Assembly: GCF_030445035.2 (NCBI RefSeq)
Contig: NC_080676.1
Span: 103,674,933 to 103,738,932, forward strand
Reading direction: 5' to 3'
DNA from: Dasypus novemcinctus
Lineage: Eukaryota; Chordata; Mammalia; Cingulata; Dasypodidae
Length of the DNA stretch: 64,000 bases
This document shows positions 56,401-64,000 of the stretch, piece by piece. The notes under the pieces were generated by a model. The model did not search any database. It saw only the letters and a program-made list of their open reading frames with translations, and was not told the origin of the DNA. Position 1 is the first letter of the stretch; the number at the start of each line of letters is the position of its first letter. The translations under genes were made by a program, and so were the position numbers.

Positions 56401-57269
56401 GAGAGAATAAGCTATCAGATGTAGTCTCTGGATCTTTGTGGTGGAAACTTACTTGCATGTAAGAATATCAGGAATGGCATTATTTCTTATCTTCTGTTTA
56501 CTCAGAAGGAATGATTGGCAAAACCCTTCATCTGTAATTGAAAAAGTGCCCTGTTCTGTGTCAGACTATCATCTCCCTATTGACACTGAGCTATCATCTT
56601 CTGTGAGATAGTTGTCACTGTCAAAGGAGAAAATTGCACTGGAAAATGTTAAACAGCAAGGATGAATTTATTCAAGGCTATATGCAATAGGGAAGAAAGA
56701 CCCGAGGCTATTGTGATAGAAAAGGCAAAGATCAGAAGACTATCCTGATAAGGGCAAGAGCGAGGGAGGGCCTAAATCCCCTGATGCAGAGAGCCGGGAA
56801 GATTTGAAGGGCTGAGATGAGATAGCGGCTATATACTGGAGCCGAAGCTCAAGCAATAAGATGTGTCAGTTACATGGGGCTATCTCTTGAGTTGACTGTT
56901 GAGGCCGGGTGGAAATTGTTCTATTAGGATTTTGTAAGGGCCAGGGTGAGTGGGTCAGGGGTCTCGAGTAAAGGAGAAGCTAATGGAGAGTTGAGGCTGT
57001 CTTGGTCGGTAACACAAAGGATAGGGAAATTTATTAACTTAATACGGTTTTCCAGACCACAGTGTTCAGGTAAAATTCAATACTGTCACAGGAGATGAGC
57101 CCCTATTCAGGAGTGTTGATGGCTGAGTGGAAAAAAGCAAAAGGATTTACCCAAGATGAAGCATAGAATTTTCATTTGTTATTTTATTTTCATTTATCTC
57201 TCTAAAGATAACATTGAAAAAAATAAAGGCAGTGTCTTATATTGCAATGGTAATTGCACCATTCACTAA
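56401..57269. other. Upstream COL8A1 region, possibly repeat-derived
   Basis: The segment 56560-57120 is GA-rich with 'gtcaaaggagaaaattgcac' and 'gatgaatttattcaaggct' and looks like an old dispersed repeat, possibly LTR-derived. I cannot name it. No gene seen. Confidence 0.35.
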
Positions 57270-57620
57270 TATATACTTCTGTTTTAAAAGAATGTTCCTT
57301 ATCTATGTCTCTCCTCATACAATTTGGCCTTTTGTTTACTTTTACTTACTGTATTCTTTTCCTTGGGTGAGTCTAAAAATACACCTCTGCAGATTTAAAT
57401 CCTATCATTTCTCCAGGCCGATTTTATTCCTGCTTCCTCTATGAAGCCTTTCTCACTTGTTCAATCATCATTGTTCTAGTTCTCTTCAAAGTTTAACACA
57501 CAACTGAGTGTAATTCTAACCAAGCTTGTGTTTTTTTCCCCGCTTATTTTTTTGTCCTTAGGCCTCAACATGCTTATAAGCTTCTTGAGGGTAAGGAAAA
57601 TGTGTGATATTCCTTTTAAC
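57270..57620 (+). mobile_element. L2 LINE 3' fragment
   Basis: 'gcttcctctatgaagccttt', 'ctcacttgttcaatcatca' and 'ataagcttcttgagggtaag' are L2 3' landmarks in order. Confidence 0.55.
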
Positions 57621-57727
57621 TTTCTCAATATTTATTGATGGTTCCTCATAATCAAAACTCTTAGTGTTGATAGGGGCTTTAGAAAATGAATTCAACTTCA
57701 CTCCTGGTTTAGAAGTTCTACCTAAAT

Positions 57728-57755
57728 TTCTCATACATGTGCTCATGTATGAGAA
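57728..57755. repeat. Perfect 12-bp inverted repeat, 4-nt loop
   Basis: TTCTCATACATG at 57728-57739 is complementary to 57744-57755, with loop TGCT. Confidence 0.85.
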
Positions 57756-60700
57756 TTGTTTTAACATTTTGTGAACAGTTGCTGACAGAAAAACTTCATG
57801 CTTAAATATTGAGAATGATGGACACTTTCATGAAGCAACACTTCTGTACAAATTTTGTTACTGTTTTTATTATCTGAGCAGTTTATAGGGGAGACAAACC
57901 TTTGCTGTTTTAAATATGGCAGTGCTCATGTAGCTAGTTTACTTTTAGTGGGGAGGAGGGGATTTCAAGAAAATGTATCCCCAAACAGGCCATAAGGCAA
58001 AAATGACCACACAACCTTACATTGTTATGCTATAGGCATTTTCAAATAATCCTGACTTAGAGTCATCTGACCAGAGATATGTACTTTATTGCATAGTTGA
58101 TTAGTACCCAGATATTAACAGCTCTGTAAAACTGGTAAACTATGTTTATTAACCTCTCAGGTTATGACTTTAGAATGTTAACCAGTATCTAACTTAGCAT
58201 TTAGCTCACCATTCTCTTTTATTCCTTGATTATTTAAAAAAATCTCAGATATTTTATATTTTATTTTGAATCAACTTTATCATCCTGTTAAATAAAACTC
58301 TGATTTGTGCTCATGTACAAAAATTGTGTTTTAACATTTTGAGAATTATGCTTTCATGGGGAGACAAAAAATAAAAACATAAATGTACGGTATGTCAACA
58401 TTTATGGAGAAAATACAGTGGGGGAGAGTGAGAAGGGTGAAGTGGGAGTTGATAATTATTGAAATTATGTTCTTTCATACTCATTTTAGGGCAGAAACTG
58501 ACCCTTGAGGACCTGGATGGGCTGGCATCTAGGTATTAAATGAAGATAGAAACAACTCTAAGTAATAGAGGAAAGAGAAATTTGGCCTTTCTGGGGCAGA
58601 TGGAGGAGGCAAGTGTGAACAGAGTTGATTGCTGCATGCAGACAAGTCAGAAAAAAGGAGATTCCCCAGTGGAGGAGCAGTCAGGAAAGGAAAATCTCAT
58701 TTCAGGTGCTTTTTAATGTTCATTATAGAATATGAATTATAAATTCTCTCCTTCTTCTCCCCTAAATTGAAATCTTCAGAATACCTAATCCCTTTGTGGG
58801 AATGGATCATTTTTAGGTATCCAGATGGATAGTTCAGTACTGTGTCCAAATTGGTGTTGGACAAAACCAGTGACCGCGTATGAGGAACTTGGAACCAGAG
58901 GATGGCTGGAGACAGGGACAGTGAACATCTAAGCTCTAATAATGTTAGCTACATTTTTGAGCACTTGCTTGGTGCCAGCACCATGAATATCAAACACATT
59001 ATATCACGAATCCTACACTAATCCTATATCCACCTGCTGGGTTTTTTAGTTTTGTTTTTTTTTTTGGCGGGGATGGGGGTATTAAATCCTTTCAAGTGAT
59101 ATCTCTCCATCCTCAATTTATATAACTGGCTATTTTACTGAAATGTAAGACTTGTTACATTTCAAGTTAAAAATTTAAAATTCTTATTTGATTATTTTAG
59201 GAGCTATCATCCAAAACATTAACAAATCTTTCTACTTTGTTTTATAACGTACAGATCTGTTTAACTGTATTGACACTCTTCTCCATCTCGTTCAACAAGA
59301 TGTCTTGAGGCTATCTTTTTGGTTGAAATCAAGGTTGGCCATGTCCACAGCATTTCTTTAATATACAGGAGAAGATCTTGGATTGGATTGCTTACTCTTT
59401 GCTTTTTGGAATAGGGACTCAAGCTTAGAAGGCATTTATGAAGTTAGAAAGCCCCTGGCAAGGCAATATGTGGAAGTAGACCCCAAAGAAATAAGCCTGT
59501 CAGATGCTGGTCAGTCAGTCCAATGAAGGCAGTAGAGAGGACCTTCTAGTTAACATTAGTTTTAGTTTAGCTACGCATTTACACCTATCAGGGCTGATGT
59601 AAATATTAAAAGTGTCTGATTATATGCTTCACTAATGAATTAATAGCACTTATCACCTACTAGATAGGCAGGACATGATGTCATGGGACCTACAGGAACT
59701 TGAGATATCAGATTATGCTCCCAGCTCTAGAAAGGAGCCACACATTTCTAGAATGGTCAACCACTAGTTTCCAGAAAATGAGGTTTCACAATGTTCTGCT
59801 GTAACCAGTTGCAGGATTTCATAGACCTCCATTTCCTAATATCTAATCTGAATCTCTCCTGCTGAACTTTAAGCTCATTCCCCTTTTTTTCCATCCTCAG
59901 AGGAGGTGGACATCTGGAGAATATTTTTTCTTAAAATAATAATGCATATTTGAAGCCTGCAATTAACTCCTTGTGTTTCTCAAACTGGAATAGTGCCAGC
60001 TGCTAAATATTATAAAATTCTTGATCAAACTCCTGAAAGAGAAAGTTTTCAAGTGGAATTTTTTTTCTCTGCTTTTCTCCCCCCTCCCATAATATGAAAA
60101 TATCATTATTCTCAGAGTGTAGGGTACTAAAGCTGTAGTCATGACTTAAGCAAGCCACATATCCTGGCTGGGCATCAGCTTCCTCATTTGTAGAAAGGGG
60201 ACTTTGGCTAGATGATTTCAAGGTTTCCTCCAGTTCTGAAACCTCCTGGTAGTTGTGAGCATGAAGACATGTTTATATTTCATAGATAAATTGATTTACA
60301 ATAGTAAATGCTCAAGCCTTTAGTAGTCAGAAAGTTAGACCACGCTCACATTTGCAGATTTGCAGTAACTTTTCATTACTTCACTCTCCCTCCGCACAGA
60401 GTTGGAATAAGAAGAGCCTGGACCCCCACTCCCCATCCAGTAAAGACTCCTCTGGTAAAATGTTTAGCTGCACTTGGCCAGAATCAAAGGAAGTACATAA
60501 ATAAGAGACAAGGTATAGGAGCAAAAAATGATTTTATAAAAATCATATTCAAAGGTCAAATAAAAATACAAAGCTTATTACAAAATCTTTAAGAAGTGGC
60601 TACAAATGATAAAAAACTTCCAACAGTGTGGGGGTTCAAAAAATTCTCCAGGGTCATTCAGTAATATTGATGTGCCTCCTGTCATAAAGAATGAGAAAAA

Positions 60701-61829
60701 AATGCAAAGCTTGGATCTTGGGAAGGGGCAGTGGGTAGTGAATAGGTGTAAAGAATCAAGTTTCAGTAGCTACAATTTTCATTTTGAAAGAAAAATTGAA
60801 GATCCAAACTCCAGAGGCAACTCTACAATAAAGCAAAGCTGGCAATGGGGCAGGCTTCCCAGGTAAGGTTTTTTTCCATTCTATGTGGACCTGGTCATGC
60901 TTGCAAGGTTATTTCCTTCCTGGTCTGACCTAAGAATTTCAGTGGAACACTCTGTTATTCATGAGAGCATCTTTCTGCCTTCTCAACACTTTTACAATTT
61001 GTGCAAACAACACCATGTAAAATAAAGGTGTTTCAGGCCTTTGTAAAGGATAGATGTATGGGGAAATTTCATCTAATGTAATGCATTGAACTGGACACTA
61101 TAAAAATACTTACTTAGCATAAACGACTATAATGTACTCTGTAAACTGTGATTTTCATGGACTATTTCCTCCCTGCCAGCACATATATCTCCTCCTGAAC
61201 TCTTGTTTAGACCAATGAGATTACAAGTGAATTGACCCAAATAGAACTCAGCAATGTCCTTATGCACTGATAAAACTAGGCAGTTGTGGTTGAAGTGGTC
61301 CCTTTTAAATAACATGGATGAATAAAATAAAATGATAAAATCATGATCATTCTCAAAATATCTTAAGTCATAGAAACCAGAAAGTTTAAATCAAGTTAGG
61401 AAAAATGACAAAGCAGACAAACAACTTGCTTGCTGAATGACCTTCATCTAGGTTCTGAATTTTAGGGAGCCAATGGTCCTAGGGCAGCCTCTAGGTGTGG
61501 GAAGGAGGGACTGGGAAAAGGAGATGGTTTGCTTATGGAGCAAAATTTTTCTTGAAAGAAGCTTTCATATTAGAAGTTCTTTTCTTTTCTCCTTTACTAT
61601 AATTCTGTGTATCTTCTAGATGTTTCACTACTTACTCAAGAAGGTTGAGAGATAAGGCAAAGCTCAAATTAGTTAATGGTGCTTCTTACCTAAAGTTCTG
61701 ATGAAAATTTTGAAAATTGAGAAAGTTAAAATATAAAATACAGTGGGGTCCATTATAGTAAGTAGCAACTGGTTTATAAATGGATTGTGGCTAAAAAGGG
61801 TAGTCTAGGGAGTTAAATGTCAAATGAAA
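57756..61829. other. Upstream COL8A1 region, unassigned
   Basis: Mostly unique AT-rich DNA. A MIR-like piece lies near 60165-60245 ('catcagcttcctcatttgta'). No frame looks coding, and I could not recognise 5' untranslated exons of COL8A1. Confidence 0.45.
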
Positions 61830-62485
61830 GAGGAGAATAATCTAGGGACTGACTAACAAAGTGAACCCAGAGGTGGATGAGAATTGTGGTTAATAGTACA
61901 TATGCAAGAATGCCCTTCTGTGAATTAGAACTATGATGTATGCCATTATTGCAGGGTTGTGGGAATGTGAAGAAGCTTGGGAAAAATACAATTAATGTAA
62001 CCTATGGACTATAGTTAACAGCAATACTGTAATACACTTGCATCAATGCCAAGATGTACTGTGTTGGGGGCTGGGGGGTATACAGGAACCTCTTATATTT
62101 TTTAATGTAACTTTTTTTGTGATGTATATATCTTGAAAAAATACAGTTTACAAAAATGATGTTGTGGGGGTGGGGAGTAGGTTATATGGAACCTCTTATG
62201 TTTTTTGCTTTTTTATGTTTTTTAATGTAACAGTCCTTGTGATCTATTAACTTTAATTAAAAAAAAAAGATGTACTGTGTTAATAACAGGGGGGTATGGA
62301 AAAATATGCCAAATGTGATCTATGGACCATAGTTAGTGGTAATAGTGTGATGATATCTCATAATTTGTAACAAATGGTCCACAATGGTGTGGTGTGTTGG
62401 TGAAGAGTTGTTGTATGGGAATTCCACACATGTGCATGATTATTTTGTAAGTTCACAACTTTTGTAATAAAAATATATTTTTAAA
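61830..62485 (+). mobile_element. L1-type 3' UTR with nested insertion
   Basis: 'acctatggactatagttaac' and 'gatctatggaccatagttag' are L1 3' UTR-type motifs, running to an A-rich end with AATAAAAATATAT near 62467. A younger L1 end (62066-62266) sits inside it. Confidence 0.6.
62066..62266 (+). mobile_element. Short L1 3' insertion with doubled 3' end
   Basis: The exact 15-bp duplication AAGATGTACTGTGTT at 62051-62065 and 62267-62281 flanks 201 bp. Inside, the order G-rich tract, 'ggaacctcttat', 'tttttaatgtaac' occurs twice (from 62066 and from about 62163), ending in an A-run. Confidence 0.8.
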
Positions 62486-64000
62486 AAATACGGTGGGCTC
62501 AGCTCCCAGTCAGCATGGGCACATCCTGGGAGCAGGAGGGAGTGCCCTTTGCCACCATGAATGTTTCTCCTCCTGCTTTCCTAAAATGGTGGCAAGGAAG
62601 TACCAAAGAGCATGGGAGGGTCTCTTGTCTCTGTCCCATTCTGTTTGGCACCTTGTATTTACTCTGTAAGTATATTCAGAAGATAAAGTGAGCAAGTCAA
62701 CTTCCTGTACTAATATTCTCTTTCTGTTAGCAGGCTATTATGGCAGTAGACTGTCCATTTGGTACTTTTATAGGAAACTGTGAAAGAAACAAACTAAAAT
62801 TCCTTGAAACAAGGAACATATCCTAGCCTAACTCATTTTTCCATAATACTAAGGGATTTACTCAAGCCGTTAAATTCATTATTTTAAATTCATAATTTAA
62901 AATAAATTAGACTGCTAGTGCTTATGTGGGTTTTGAGATGGAAGGAAGAGGGCATAAGGCAGCCAACTGTTGACTTTTTTTAAATTTTAAAATCTTTGAC
63001 CTGGTTGCTTTGGGGGTCCAATTGTTGAAGTTTATTTTAGCTATTGTTATCTTTAGCCGTGTAACCTTGAATGACTTGATATTAAAATTAAGCCTACATT
63101 TTCTATTGCACATGGGCAAAACATATTAAATCAAAACAACAGCACTTGGAAAATAATTCATCAATTTCTTCCCAAGTTGGCTCCCTCCCTTCTTTCCCCC
63201 AGAGTTAATCTCCAGTCAAAACAGCAATCCTACTAAAGTTGTAATATTTAGTCCTGGCAATATCTGAATTATAAAAGAACTAAAAAAATCTCGACAATTT
63301 CTTGGTCATGGAAAATGTGAATTTGCTCTCTCTCTGTTGCATGGTTCAAAAGTAACAGGGATCATTCCACAGGACTGTTTCCCCAAATGCATTTAAGCAA
63401 AATAAAAAATTAGTTCTCAAGTTGGGATTAAGCCTAAAACACCAAGTTTTGATAAATTGTTAGCCACAGAGAGGGTAGTCTCTAAAATCTGCCTCTTTTC
63501 AACCACAGTTCCACCAAGATAATTAGCCTGCGTGGTAACATCCTGCCCTTTGAACATAGGCAGAACAGAGAGCAACCAAACCACAGCTATCTTGGTATTG
63601 GAAGCTTCATTTATTTAAAGGGTGGAATTTATTTTGAGAGAGAGAAAGATGGATGTACTGTCTGGGAGGAAAAAATCAAAAGGTTTTCACAGTTAATCCA
63701 CTGAACATTTTTCAGAGAAAGGGCGCTGGAAGTGGAGAAAGGAAAGGGCAAAGAATTATGTGGTAATTACCACGTCTTGGGGATACATGAGTTAAGGAGG
63801 CAAAGGGTGTGTAAGAGATTTTTCGTTTTTAGGAGCAAAACTTGCTATAAGAAAAGAATTAATAAAGCACATGGAATTCCACTGATAAAAGACATACTTC
63901 ACAAATGTTATTTCTTAGGACTTAGGGTAAAACTAGGACACCAAATTGTAGAGTTGAGAGACTTGAATTGTAGTCACTTCTCTGTCATGATGCCCTTGTA
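62486..64000. other. Upstream COL8A1 region, unassigned
   Basis: Unique AT-rich DNA up to the window edge. No gene, RNA or confident repeat recognised. Confidence 0.5.

Overview
This is a stretch of nuclear genome from a placental mammal, almost certainly a xenarthran and most likely an armadillo. Two lines of evidence point there. First, the coding exons are clear mammalian orthologues of COL8A1 and CMSS1. Second, the window is peppered with tRNA-Ala-derived SINEs of the DAS type, described from Dasypus, next to the general mammalian background of MIR, L2, L1, hAT-Charlie and MaLR repeats. The lineage call rests on recalled repeat families, not on a database search.

Layout: both genes lie on the minus strand. 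Positions 1 to about 26.4 kb are intron 1 of CMSS1, a ribosome-biogenesis factor. They hold no exon I can recognise, only repeats and unique intronic DNA. The first CMSS1 exon (26389-26452) sits in a CpG-rich promoter of about 350 bp with a perfect CRE at 26591-26598. From 26.7 to 46 kb is the intergenic interval between CMSS1 and COL8A1. It is dense in nested transposons: a MaLR-like solo LTR with an embedded DAS SINE, an L1 5' region broken by an antisense L1 3' end and a SINE, and a deleted class II (betaretrovirus-like) provirus at 33870-37544. The last coding exon of COL8A1 is 46798-48704 and the exon with its start codon is 51083-51410. Joined in frame they give 744 residues, the usual length. 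From 51.4 kb to the end is upstream COL8A1 sequence, probably a long 5' intron, without recognised exons.

COL8A1 lies upstream of CMSS1 in the same orientation, as on human 3q12. COL8A1 makes a short-chain network collagen of basement membranes. CMSS1 is nucleolar. Nothing suggests a shared pathway, so their proximity reads as conserved synteny.

The provirus keeps both LTRs, a 6-bp target duplication (GCCAAG), a Lys-type primer binding site, a broken gag, a dUTPase piece and a short env-like remnant. Most of pro, all of pol and most of env are missing. I found no CRISPR array, operon, phage or other prokaryote-type system, and no wholly new coding system. The most interesting signals are structural: a 36-bp segment copied 1.4 kb away into a hAT element, a 45-bp TATA-bearing block replaced by a local duplication in the 3' LTR, a 22-bp perfect palindrome beside a perfect hairpin, a dimeric tRNA SINE with one target duplication, and a NAGNAG acceptor in COL8A1.
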